A stretch of DNA of 64,000 nt, from contig NC_134841.1 in the NCBI RefSeq assembly GCF_965363235.1, positions 37,539,440 through 37,603,439 of the forward strand. The letters run 5' to 3'. Origin of the DNA: Mytilus galloprovincialis. Lineage: Eukaryota > Mollusca > Bivalvia > Mytilida > Mytilidae. Position 1 is the stretch's first letter. Each line of letters begins with the position of its first letter. Under the pieces are notes generated by a model. It had not been told where the DNA came from, searched no databases, and saw only the letters and a program-made list of their open reading frames with translations. Positions 24,401 through 33,651 of this stretch are shown in pieces. Both the position numbers and the translations under genes were made by a program.

Positions 24401-27400
24401 TTCATTCAATTTAAAGCATTTCCACTCTTTTGATGAGGGTGCCGCTTAAGAAATGATTTTCTGATATATAATTCTTTAAATTATTAGGCCGATAAGTACA
24501 AAATTAATACAAGATTTTGTGCAATACTCCAAAACTTGCCACTTAGTACCGGAAAATTTCGATGTCGATCGTCCTCTGTCGCCCCATTCTCAAGATACTG
24601 AACTGTATTTCATTATTTTTCCAGACACGTTTTTAGATTATTATAGTGTGGTATCATATTTACTGAAATTTGTTGTCAAAAAGATGTATTTTAAAGAATA
24701 TAGACCATAAAAAATAAAGTCTAGGGTACGGCAACTTGCTCGTGTTGACAAATTTACTGTATGGCAACTTGTTTTCAGCTGTACGGCAACTTGCTAATTT
24801 TAGAATAGTTATTTACCGTCCTTTCAAAGAAAATAAAGTATTAAGTTCAAATATCTAAGGGGGGGGGGTACCCTTTTATATTAAACTGTTTTTGTCCTTT
24901 TCAAGGTTTTAATTTGTTTAAAACTGTTATTTGACTGATAAATTTTAAAAACTGTTAACTGTTTAATTGAAATTGAGATTCCTGTTATCTGTTACTTAAT
25001 ACTTAAAGTGTTCACTGTTTTTGACATTATTTTCTCTGTTAACTGATCTTAACTGTTATTTACAAGAATCACATTAAAATCTGCTGTCCATCTCTTTCTT
25101 TACGTTGCTTCCGCAAAGGAGTGACATAAACAGCATATATTTAACTGTACATGTCTTTAAAAAAATCTTTGAGTATAGTAAATCCTTGATAAAATTGAGA
25201 ATGGAAATGAGGAAAATGTCAAAGAAACAGAAGCCCGACCAAATAGAAGAAAAAACCCAACGCAACGAGAAAATTATGCACTGGGATGGGGTGTCAATTC
25301 ACAGATAGGAAAAACACTTTGAAATGACACTCATAATTTTTAAACACCCTCTTTCCCTTTCTTCCTAATAAATAAGGCTTACTATTTGAGTTATGCATGT
25401 GTATATTTATGGAAAGAGAATCGTCCATAGATTTGATTTCCAATAGTAATAATGGTGAAATATAATCTTTTTTTGTTTGTTTAACCATGGCAACAATCAG
25501 CATTTATTTGATACCAAATATTGCAAAATAGGGGGTTGAACATGTCACAAAGATCTCAACAATTTGGTCCAAAGGAAAATTTCAATCAATAAGAGTGATA
25601 CCTTTCCTGAAACCATAGACATATATTTATCAAAAGGTAAAAAAAATCATATGCATTTCTGCTGTTTTTTCCATAAAATTGAAAAGATCGAGCGTCAAAT
25701 CTTTGTTGAAAAACAATACAAAATTTCTAAATCTATGACGGTACGGATAGGAACGTATGGACGTTCAAACCGAAAAATGTCTTATAAAACATGCTAAAAA
25801 CAATCTAAGTGTTCATATAAACCCACTATGAAGGCTATATTATTATTCAACTATCTAAAAATCAATTCAATTGTACAAAAACTTTCATGCTTAGAAAATT
25901 CGCCATGGCTATAATGCGAGACTACACTTGTAACTGTGTATTGATAACTGTGTATTGATATACCTGAAGCTGTCTCCTAAGTGAGAAATCATTTAACTAC
26001 AAAAAGGGGGTAGAAGTTCAATGTTTGTTTCTTGAAACATATAAATGAACCAAAATTTAAAAAATGAAATAAATACAAGACTATATACAAATGTAGCAAA
26101 GGTTGCGGACTCAAGTTGGGTCATGCAGGTGCAACAAATGCGGCAGTGTTAAACATGTTTAGGGATATCTCATGCCCCTCTTTATACGTCTAACCAATGT
26201 AGTTATATCTGCCTTCTATTTGTAATGTACCCAAAACGTTAAAAGGAAAGGCCACTTCTTATCCAGCTAAAACTCTGGTCAGTCCTGTGATGAAAATAAT
26301 TCAGATGTATATGGAATGTTTGATAAGTTATATTGACCCAGAGTACCTGGACGGAATTGTGAAAAATAAATTACCTTTTCAATTTGCAATACGTAAAATA
26401 ACTGAACAGTGTGGCCTGGTAGACAAGGCAGAAAAATGAGGACTGTAAGGTTCTCAAATTGATGTCAAATTATCTAGTCTAAGACTTCAGAAATGTAAAG
26501 ATGAACCAAGGCTTTTTTTTTTTATATCAGATCAGAGTTCTTAATTGGGACTTGGAGATGAAAGAGCGCTTCAACTTGTGACACCTTACATGTTTTTTTT
26601 CTTATTTATACACTGGTTTTGATGATTTAAAATAAAAATCAGTAAACCTTCGTAATTCCTTTTAATAAAATCATGTAAGCAATGGGTCGCATGAATACCC
26701 TGACTGAGATGTAACCATAATTTATAAGAGCCCCCGCCATAAAAAAAAAATAATGTTCGCGCCCTATAGTATTCATTCATTCTATCTGGGTGTTACACTT
26801 TCCTACGTCATGACGATAACCCAAGTTTGCTACGACTGATGACATAAAACATTTACTAAACAATATACATAACCAGAAGAAGCCTCACTTTTGCTGTTTG
26901 AAGCATTTTCGATTATTCATGACATAGTCCTTTTTCTTGGAGTCAATCACTCCGTCTGCTTTTCCATCCGTTCAATTGTCTGGCCATGTGTCAATAAAAA
27001 AAAATATGGTACTTGCGTGTGTCTTCTGAAAATTAGTCAGCTTTATAAAAGATTCCTTATGGAGCTTGGCATTTCTGCGACTTTATACAGTGGTTTTCAA
27101 ACTTTTGAATACATTGAAGATATGCACTTGCCCTTTTCATTGCTTTTGGGTTCCTTTGGAAAAAAGGGTAAATTAAAGTTGCTGTTAACTCTTATCAGCA
27201 TTTAAAATTTGTTGTTAACTGTTTTTGCCAAAATCGGGGTGTTGTTAACATGTTAACGGACCCCTCCTCTTATCTAATTATGCATTAGATAAAATGCATT
27301 AGATATAAACACCATTTGCTTGACAGCATTTAAGATGTATACAAATGAAATTTTTCAAAAAGAAACTGACAAGAAAATTAATTCGAAATGCAATTCACGA

Positions 27401-30400
27401 TTTGTTTCTCCTTACTTTCGATGAAAACAAAGTCTTTTCTTAATTTTGTCTGTCCAAATTCTCGATCCTGTGGTTCGGTGGTTGTCGTTGCTTCATCTCT
27501 ATCTGATTTGTTGTTTTCATAAATTGTTTTGTTACACTGTATATGAGTTAGGCCGTTAGTTTTCTTGTTGAGTCCTTCCACATTTTTCTGTCGGTGCTTT
27601 TTATAGCCGACTATAAGGTACGAGTTTTCGTTTTTGAAGGCCGTACGATAGCATATAATTGCTTGCATACACTTTATTTTATCCTGATGGATAGTTATCT
27701 TATTTGCTATCATACCACATCTTCACTGTTTTTATCTATAAAAAAAAAAGCCAGCACCAACAACAGATGAATGGACGGTTTATTTTATTGAACTTACACA
27801 ATTTCAACCTAACAACAAATAAGACAACAGTCGTTAGTAGTATAACGATATATACATGTATTTAGGATAATATGGTTGAAAAAATCTTTTTGTACAAAAT
27901 CAAAAAGCGGTACGCAACGAGGCCTTCTGAACTGAATTAACGGCATATATTTAATAATATTTGATAAGTAAGACATTTGGTATATTTGTAAGCCTGTAAA
28001 GCTTTGATATCAACAAAATATCGTCACTTGATATTATCTAAACAGCGATTAATTTCCTCTTAAAATTATAATATATTGCAAGACGCCGTACAGACAAAAG
28101 TTGTTATTTTGCAATTCGCCGTACAACGTCCTGCAATTCGCCGTACAACAAACAAACAATGTTTATGTCCATATTCTTTAAAAAACATGTTTTTGACAAC
28201 AAATTTCAGTAAATATGATGCCACACTATAATAATCTAAAAACGTGTCTGGAAAAATAATGAAAAACAGTTCAGTATCTTGAGAATGGGGCGACAGAGGA
28301 TGATCGACCTCGAAATTTTCCGGTACTAAGTGGCAAGTTTTGGAGCATTGCACAAAATCTTGTATTAATTTTGTACTTATCGGCCTAATAATTTAAAGAA
28401 TTATATATCAGAAAATCATTTCTTAAGCGGCACCCTCATCACATGAGTGGAAATGCTTTAAATTGAATGAATTCTTAACTTGTTTACTTTTTTTTCTATT
28501 TCTCTCCGCTTCGTTAGTACCCAATTTCCGGTGGCGATGATACACAGTGATGACTGTCTATTGTTAAAGACTATACATGATGTGTACCTCTGTGTGTCTT
28601 TGTTTATTTGTATTGAGAGACAAAATCATACTGTAGGTACGAGAAATGAAATATAAAAGCAATATCTTACAAAAAACACTTTCAATATGTTCTCTGATCT
28701 CAGTTACTCAAAGCAAGCCGAAAGTACTTCATTCTAGCTGGTAATAACGGAATCGTGCTTTTCAATCAACTTTTGGAAGTTTTTATAGACTTGTAATTTT
28801 CTGGTTCTTCAGTACAGTAAATTCGTAATGCAATTGGATAAGGGATAGGTGTCTGAAAAAAGTCAGAAGATACTGTCAGAAGAAGTCATTTAAAGGTCCA
28901 AGAGAAACTGACAACGCTATGGCAGAAAACAAAAGACGGCAACAGATCACAAATAGACAATCAAGTCCACAAGACACAACATTAAAAACTAAACACTAAG
29001 AAACACGTACGAGCCCAACAAAAGAACGGGTGGTGATTAGAACATTCGATAATACCAGAAGGAGAGCTTAGTTCTAATACATGTGTTGGACTGCATGTAT
29101 TGTGTAATTAATATTTTCCACGGTCTAAGCCTGGCGAAGTATAACATAACAGAAGTGAATATATATAATTGTCGAAAAAAAAACACGAATATATTATTAT
29201 CATTAACCCCTGAAGAACGATATATATACATGTACATAAACTAGAATTTTAAAACAAAATCGTCTTGTATCTGTGTTAATTATTATGGTCGTATCTTCCA
29301 TAATTTGTCAAAGTGCTGTTTCTTTATGTTTTGGTAGTCTGAAATGTTTTGGATTTCACTTTCAATTACCAGATCTGATGATTACAGTTAATTTTGTTGA
29401 AATAAATTATGTCCTTAGTTGAGTCAGAACCCTCGTCAATGGCTGTCGTTTCTCATGTTTCGTTTTTTGGAAGAATTAAGAAAAATTAAGAGTAGAAAAA
29501 CGAAGCTTTGCTCAGCTTTGATAGTACATACTGAAAGAAAGATTGAAAGAATTTCAAAATGTTCCTATGAAATAAATTGGGGTATACATAAACTTTGACA
29601 AACTATGCACTCGCTAAAACTGCGTTCATCGTTTGTTAGTAAAAACGCTTCATTTGTTTCTAACTTCAACCTGATCAAAAGATGTATGTGTTTCAACGTT
29701 TGTGAAAAGTGTGTTTACCAACAACCTGTGCATGCATTATTGAAAGTGCAAACAGGGTCAGTAAAGACTTATCAAACGATGTATTTGTTTCTACTTTTGT
29801 AGCGTTTAGAAAACAACAACAAACGCCACACAACGTTTACAAAATTTTGGTTACAAAGAAATGCACTCTAAATATTGATAAAACCATATTGGACAAGGAA
29901 CATTCAACCTCATATAAAAAAAAACTGACAACGCCATAGCTAAAAAGTCAAGACAAACTGAAGAACAACAATACACGAAACACCAAAAAGCATGTTTGCT
30001 GTCTGCAATATGCATAAAAAGAGACTTTGAATATATGCCATTGAATAATCAGACTAAATATACAGTCAGTACCGATGGTAATTAATAAAATTCTAGTTTT
30101 CAAATTTCGATTTTAGATTTCATAAAATTATAAAAAGATACATGTACCTATGGAATAGTTCTACATAATATTCTAATGAGATTTAACCAAAAATATAATT
30201 TTATTTTTTGCTTTGAATTATTGAAAGCACATCATTTTATAATAATGTAGAATAATTGACATTCAACCTGTTAAATAATGCATGACATTTGTTACAATTT
30301 TCCCTCTGCAAAAGATACATTCCAAGTTATCGGTAAATGGACTCGTTTTTCTTGGACAATAAATGGTTTGAAAATTCACATTTTAAAAAACGCAATTTCG

Positions 30401-33400
30401 TCGATGGGAATCTTAAACCGTTCACAAGATATTGGTTAGTCATGAGTGCAATGAATTTTATTTTTTTCATTTACGAAGTTTTTGCATTTAAACAAAGTGA
30501 AATTCTAAAAATTGTCGTTTTTATTTACAGATGAGCAAAGGACGTACCCAAAGACATTCGGCTACAGTTTGTCGTACATGGAGGCTTTTACAGTGGGTAT
30601 ATGATTTATTTTTGGTGATATCTTGGTTGAAACCTAACATTGGTAAATATACATTAGGTCAATGTCAGAAAAATATCAACTTTTTTGTATGAGGCTGAGA
30701 AACTGGGGAAGGACGAAGTTCTACCGAGCAGTTTTGCGCCGAGTACAAAAAAGTTGATATTTTTCTGACATTGACCTCATATTGTTTTAATACTGCAACT
30801 TAAATAAATAAATTCATAGCTATTTATATTGTAACACAAATTTCAAACTTATTTTCATCCCTTAATGAACCCCTGACTGTGGAAAAAGTGTCCCTTGATG
30901 AAATTGACATTGCACTAAATATAGCTGTGTAACTATATTTAGAAAATAAACACAACTAGTTGCAGTATAAAAACAGTTTTTGGTTACGTCTTGACTAATT
31001 TAATTTTTCTAAAACATGATCTATGAAAAAAAGATAGATTTCAGATATATATGTCAATTTCAGCGTAAAATGATAGTTTTATTTCAGATATGTCAATTTC
31101 AACCTTTTAAAAATTAGGAGATAACTGTATTGTATTTTAAGCTCCGACGGCATCAATTGGGGATTTGATGGTCGCAAATTAAGTTTACTGGCGACGCGTT
31201 AGCGGAGACAGTAAACGGGTATTTGCGACCATCAAATCCCAAATTGATGCCGTCGGAGCTTAAAATACAATATAGTTATCTCCATTCTAATGAAACTGAC
31301 AGAAAACAACGTTAAAACATGTATTTAAAATCTGTCATATGCCGTCTGCGCTTGCGCGTACGTCCCATAGCATCAATTGTCAATTGATGCCATGTAAGAA
31401 AGTGACGTTATCCAATCAAAATGAACGTTACAAACGTTGTTGCATTAGAATGGTCATTTGAATTCAGCTAAAGTGTCAATTTCGGCATGTTTTGACGACA
31501 CATTGACATTCAAACTGACGATATTGTTTCTGACATGAATTGACCAAATTAAATTATTCTGGTAAAAGAAACATATTGCTTGGAAATTTTAGGAGCAAGA
31601 TTTTGGCTCTTATCGCAACTCAACCTTTGTCTGATGCGGTGAAGGACGTTTGCGCTGTTTGATATAACATTTGCGTTATTTGCTTTAATTCTTTTTTTAA
31701 CATTGTGCTTTTAATGGTTATAAAAAAAAAATAGATTTCAAAAGCTATCTTACAAATAAGTATTATATTTACTACCAATTACCTTTTATATTGTATATTT
31801 AGTGTATTTGGTAGTAATAAACATTTAAAAAAAAAAAATTACAATAGGGCTTAAATCATTTTTTATATATTTTCTTTTATCTATTTTTCAGTTCCAAAAA
31901 TACTTGGGTATACAATCAATTAATAATATATAGTAATAAAGATATATAGACAATAACTGTTTAGTGTCTTTAAATATCAGCTGTATTTGTACGAGGCTAG
32001 GAAACAAGGTGTATGCGAGCTTTTAGCGAGCTACTACACCTGTTTCGAGCCGACTACAAATACAGCTGATATTTAAAGACACTAAACAGATATTGTCTTT
32101 ATCCTGTAATTAATTCTGTACATTGTTTGTGTTTTGAAAGACACAAAAACTAAACATAATTAGCATTTATTTTCGATTTGTAATCCCTTGAGGCCCGCGT
32201 AGTAATATCAAAATCACACATTACGCTGAAGACGGGTTCGCAAAAAAAGAATCTCGAAAGGTCAACAATAATACATTGCCCAAGGTGAATAATTATCTAT
32301 TTTAACATAACAACTAATTTCAACAGTAAAAACAAATAACAAAACATTGTCAAATTTGAAACAGAGGTGTACGAGTTGTCCTACGCTTCAGACTTGACAT
32401 TCACTAAGCATGCATGCTGAAATTGACATGACACAATCATACACATTCAAGTTTTGAAATCGACAATAGTCATCGTCATTGGAATGCAACTGGAATACAC
32501 ATTCTGAGGTCACACAGGTTCAAACAATACTCGGTCCGGCAGTGGGCGGAGCTTTAAAGCGATATCTGTATAGTATACAGATACAGCATACCGATATCTG
32601 TAGGGCTGTATCTGTATAGTAGGACATCCAATTGCAGGATAAAAGTTATATATACCACTGTCCCAGGTTATGGGGAGGGTTGGGATCCCGCTAACATGTT
32701 TAACCCCGCCACATTATTTATGTATGTGTCTGTCCCAAGTCAGGAGCCTGTAATAATTCAGTGGTTGTCGTTTGTTTAAGTGTTACATATTTGTTTTTCG
32801 TTCATTTTTTTACATAAATAAGGTCGTTAGTTTGATTTACATTGTCTTATCGGGGCCTTTCAGTATAGCTGACTATACGGTTTGGGCTTTGCTCATTGTT
32901 GAAGGCCGTACGGTGACCTATAGTTGTTAATGTCTGTGTCATTTTTGGTCTTTTGTGGATAGTTGTCTTATTGGCAATCATACCACAATTTTATTTTTTT
33001 TTATATATAATGACTGCTTGATACAAATATATCATTTATAAGAGCAACATAGGAGCTAGTCTTAATACTGATGAGATCATGAAAGTGCTATTAAACTCAT
33101 AATGAATGTGTGTGCTTTTTTATTCCCGTGAAAAAAATATAGAATTATCAATGCCATCGCCACATGTACATCGTGAGCTCTCAGATCGTCGAGACTGAAA
33201 GCGGTGTTGTTCGTTCATATGTCATCGATAGAAAATATTTGTTTTATGGTTGCTTAAATACGGTCGGAGTATGGAAGGGGTTTACAGATTAGGGAATAAT
33301 GTGTAAAAAGTGCAGAACAGAAGATCCCAAACATTCAAAATTGAGAAATACAGGGGAAATTAAGACTTAGTCTAGATAATTCAATAATGGGGTTTGACAT

Positions 33401-33651
33401 TCATACACAATAGCGAAAATGGTTTAAAAATTAAATAATACAGAAATGAAGAACCCCTTCCACTTGCTTGCTACAATTCATTAAACTTTGATTTGATTTT
33501 TGAGACATCCTATACAATAAAGGCTTGGATGCCCGAACACAAACACCATGTTTAACAAATATAACAATGGAAAAGTAAAAAAAAAAAAAACTTACAATAT
33601 CGTTGAGATGTCTTCATCAGATAACGAACTGAAAAGTCTTTTTACTGGCAT
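15169..33651 (-). CDS. CDC25: CDC25-type M-phase inducer phosphatase, six exons
   Basis: CDC25 dephosphorylates the inhibitory Thr/Tyr pair of CDK1/CDK2 to trigger cell-cycle transitions. Minus-strand coding exons: 33596-33651, 19683-19806, 18810-18986, 18291-18389, 17408-17517, 15169-15451, all with GT/AG borders and matching phases; total 849 nt, 282 aa plus stop. The catalytic rhodanese-like domain runs from LPTVPGKHKDLKSISPET (residues 102-119) through VIDCRYPYEYDGGHIK to the active-site loop HCEFSQER (177-184; Cys178, Arg184) and the C-terminal YPEIYLLDSGYKSFF block. The N-terminal part is only about 100 residues, against several hundred in vertebrates. It holds a KRLF cyclin-docking-like motif (4-7), T36P and S39P CDK-type sites, DSGLGLD (53-59), resembling the beta-TrCP degron region of CDC25A, and a PPPKRQK stretch. 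Extra small or alternative exons inside the 13.8-kb first intron cannot be excluded. Confidence 0.9.
15870..16947. mobile_element. hAT-like DNA transposon in the last CDC25 intron
   Basis: The ends CAGGCGCGTAGCTACG and (inverted) CAGTGGCGTAGCTAGG are imperfect terminal inverted repeats of the CAGNGGCGTAGCTA type common in hAT elements. Both ends also carry a matching GGGCGTACAC block. A 5-bp duplication ATAAG flanks it (15865-15869 and 16948-16952). Near one end is the GC-rich palindrome GGGGGCTTCGCTCCC (about 16825-16839), typical of such elements. The only frame inside is at 16053-16283. At 1078 bp it is non-autonomous. Confidence 0.75.
16053..16283 (-). CDS. Unknown 76-residue frame inside the hAT-like element
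   Basis: The frame reads KFRNAAMSRFGVINMSQTRQ in its N-terminal half and is glutamine-, asparagine- and lysine-rich. A possible acceptor (ATTAG) lies just before an in-frame upstream extension DEV, so it may be an exon remnant of the transposon's own gene. No dimerisation, BED-finger or RNase-H-fold motif is recognisable. Because the frame lies wholly within 15870-16947 it is assigned to the element, not to CDC25. Confidence 0.3.
   Translation of the reverse strand: MLTKPLQHTEPKIMLTPTTKFRNAAMSRFGVINMSQTRQNFKPQNESQQIMNCFKQKRSQYRTPSINSDLTENEQI
17408..17517 (-). CDS. CDC25: CDC25 catalytic-loop exon
   Basis: This 110-nt exon is too short to stand out as an open frame. It encodes residues 153-188, including LIFHCEFSQERGPA with the nucleophilic cysteine and the arginine of the CX5R P-loop. 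The acceptor TTTCTTTAG and donor GTAAGT are strong. Phase 0 joins it directly to the GGHIK end of the previous exon. The segment usually reading GAVNL in vertebrate CDC25 is SAEN here, a small divergence with no sign of a missing microexon. Confidence 0.9.
18150..18275 (-). repeat. Interspersed repeat family A, copy beside a CDC25 splice donor
   Basis: The minus-strand sequence contains GGCCGTACGGTGATC and GTTGTCTCATTGGCAATC, the family A core. The copy ends roughly 10-20 bp from the donor side of the CDC25 exon at 18291. Class unknown; no coding frame. Confidence 0.65.
19480..19565 (+). repeat. Interspersed repeat family A, short copy
   Basis: It contains GGCTGTACGGTGACCAG and GTTGTCTTATTGACAATC, then ATACCACATCTTCTTTC, matching the 3' part of family A. 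It lies within a CDC25 intron. Confidence 0.65.
20175..20640 (-). repeat. Interspersed repeat family A, long copy
   Basis: About 465 bp in reverse orientation is collinear with the copy at 60000-60475, including blocks such as AGGCCCCGAAATCACAAATG and GAGAACTAACGGCCTAATTT and a shared end near GAGTGGGCGTGGC. It lies in CDC25 intron 1. Open frames in it (20196-20387) are repeat-derived. Confidence 0.7.
21916..21950. repeat. Perfect 15-bp AT-only hairpin
   Basis: AAATAAATAATATAA and its exact reverse complement flank a 5-bp loop in CDC25 intron 1. Low complexity makes chance possible. Confidence 0.6.
23542..23693 (+). mobile_element. hAT-like MITE (CAGTGGCGGATCC family), copy 1
   Basis: The ends CAGTGGCGGATCCAG and (inverted) CAGAGGCGGATTTAG are terminal inverted repeats. 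The interior matches the copy at 34731 closely, including CAGTGATTCCCTATATAAGC and a G/C-rich block. The flanks CGAGT (left) and CGAGC (right) look like a 5-bp duplication with one change. It lies in CDC25 intron 1. Confidence 0.8.
23823..23852. repeat. Poly-C tract
   Basis: A cytosine run broken by a few T bases precedes an AT-rich stretch. It is a low-complexity tract whose length is likely uncertain in any assembly. Confidence 0.9.
24322..24709 (+). repeat. Interspersed repeat family D, plus copy
   Basis: About 388 bp is roughly 97% identical, in inverted orientation, to 28164-28549. Shared blocks include CACTGTGTATCATCGCCACC and GAGGGTGCCGCTTAAG. Both copies contain an open frame around SKTCHLVPENF, but the base changes between copies do not look coding. 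The segment beyond the 3' end carries three GTACGGCAACTTGC motifs (24726, 24759, 24781). Confidence 0.8.
24880..25065 (+). repeat. Degenerate AACTGTTA-rich tract
   Basis: About ten occurrences of ACTGTT, often as TTAACTGTT, are spaced irregularly. It looks like a decayed short-period satellite in CDC25 intron 1. Confidence 0.4.
25190..25265 (-). repeat. Interspersed repeat family E, short reverse copy
   Basis: The minus strand reads close to the family E core (a GTTTCTTTGACATTTTCC-like block), matching 38740-38790. It explains the paired open frames at 25074-25308. Confidence 0.5.
27540..27725 (+). repeat. Interspersed repeat family A, copy
   Basis: It contains TAGGCCGTTAGTTTTC, a TATAGCCGACTATAAGG-like block, AGGCCGTACGATAGC and ATCATACCACATCTTCAC in family A order. 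The 111-codon minus-strand frame at 27378-27713 overlaps it and is repeat-derived. Confidence 0.65.
28164..28549 (-). repeat. Interspersed repeat family D, minus copy
   Basis: This is the inverted partner of 24322-24709, 3.45 kb away in the same CDC25 intron. Transcribed together they could pair into a duplex of about 388 bp. Beyond its 3' end (lower coordinates) lie three minus-strand GTACGGC-(N)3-TTGC motifs at 28133, 28111 and 28078. Confidence 0.8.
28885..29035 (-). repeat. Interspersed repeat family C, degenerate copy
   Basis: AAACTGACAACGCTATGGC and AAAACTAAACACTAAGAAAC correspond to the reverse complement of the family C block at 39313-39495. It lies in CDC25 intron 1. A shorter related piece is at 29925-29995. 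Confidence 0.55.
30656..30777. mobile_element. Foldback/hairpin MITE H1
   Basis: Perfect 34-bp inverted arms (30656-30689 and 30744-30777), starting AGGTCAATGTCAGAAAAATA, enclose a loop whose inner parts also pair imperfectly (GAGGCTGAGAAAC against GTTTTGCGCC). Arm and loop-proximal sequence resemble H3 (ATATCAACT/ATATCAGCT; TGTAYGAGGCT). It lies in CDC25 intron 1. Confidence 0.85.
31117..31283. mobile_element. Foldback/hairpin MITE H2
   Basis: Inverted arms of 63 bp (31117-31179 and 31221-31283) have only two mismatches, containing AAGCTCCGACGGCATCAATT. They enclose a 41-bp loop, GC-richer than its surroundings, with GCGACGCGTTAGCGG at the apex. It lies in CDC25 intron 1. The near-perfect arms imply a recent insertion or recent arm homogenisation. 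Confidence 0.88.
31949..32097. mobile_element. Foldback/hairpin MITE H3
   Basis: Inverted arms of 43 bp (31949-31991 and 32055-32097) with one mismatch contain GTGTCTTTAAATATCAGCTG. The loop GAGGCTAGGAAACAAGG ... CGAGCC pairs imperfectly with itself and has GCGAGCTTTTAGCGAGC at the tip. It is related to H1. It lies in CDC25 intron 1. Confidence 0.88.
32555..32625. repeat. Small palindromic cluster
   Basis: CTGTATAGTATACAG is a perfect palindrome around a single central base, and CAGATACAGC pairs with GCTGTATCTG 17 bp downstream. GATATCTGTA occurs twice. It may be a remnant of another foldback element. Confidence 0.5.
32655..33005 (+). repeat. Interspersed repeat family A, full-looking copy
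   Basis: In order it contains GTCTGTCCCAAGTCAGGAGC, CAGTGGTTGTCGTTTG, GGCCTTTCAGTATAGCTGAC, GAAGGCCGTACGGTGACC and GCAATCATACCACAATTTT. This is the best-preserved plus-strand copy of family A in the window, in CDC25 intron 1. Confidence 0.7.
33596..33651 (-). CDS. CDC25: CDC25 first coding exon
   Basis: The start codon lies at 33649-33651 on the minus strand. The 56-nt coding part reads MPVKRLFSSLSDEDISTI plus two bases and ends at a GTAAGT donor. The two leftover bases (TT) are completed by the single A that begins the exon at 19806, giving Leu19, so phases match across a 13.8-kb intron. The KRLF motif fits the cyclin-docking consensus [RK]xLF. The assignment depends on phase, splice signals and polarity, not on strong homology of this short stretch. 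Confidence 0.7.

Noticed and set aside
26891-27205. 104-codon plus-strand frame with hydrophobic stretches
   Set aside because: It contains a degenerate TCCGTC-type repeat block at its start, lies in CDC25 intron 1 in antisense, and shows no domain or splice support.
27378-27713. 111-codon minus-strand frame
   Set aside because: Most of it is antisense to a family A repeat copy at 27540-27725.
24519-28353. Conserved short protein frames (SKTCHLVPENF...) in both family D repeats, 63 and 95 codons
   Set aside because: Over the shared frame I count eight base differences and all change the amino acid. There is no sign of purifying selection on the protein, so the similarity is explained by the repeat itself.
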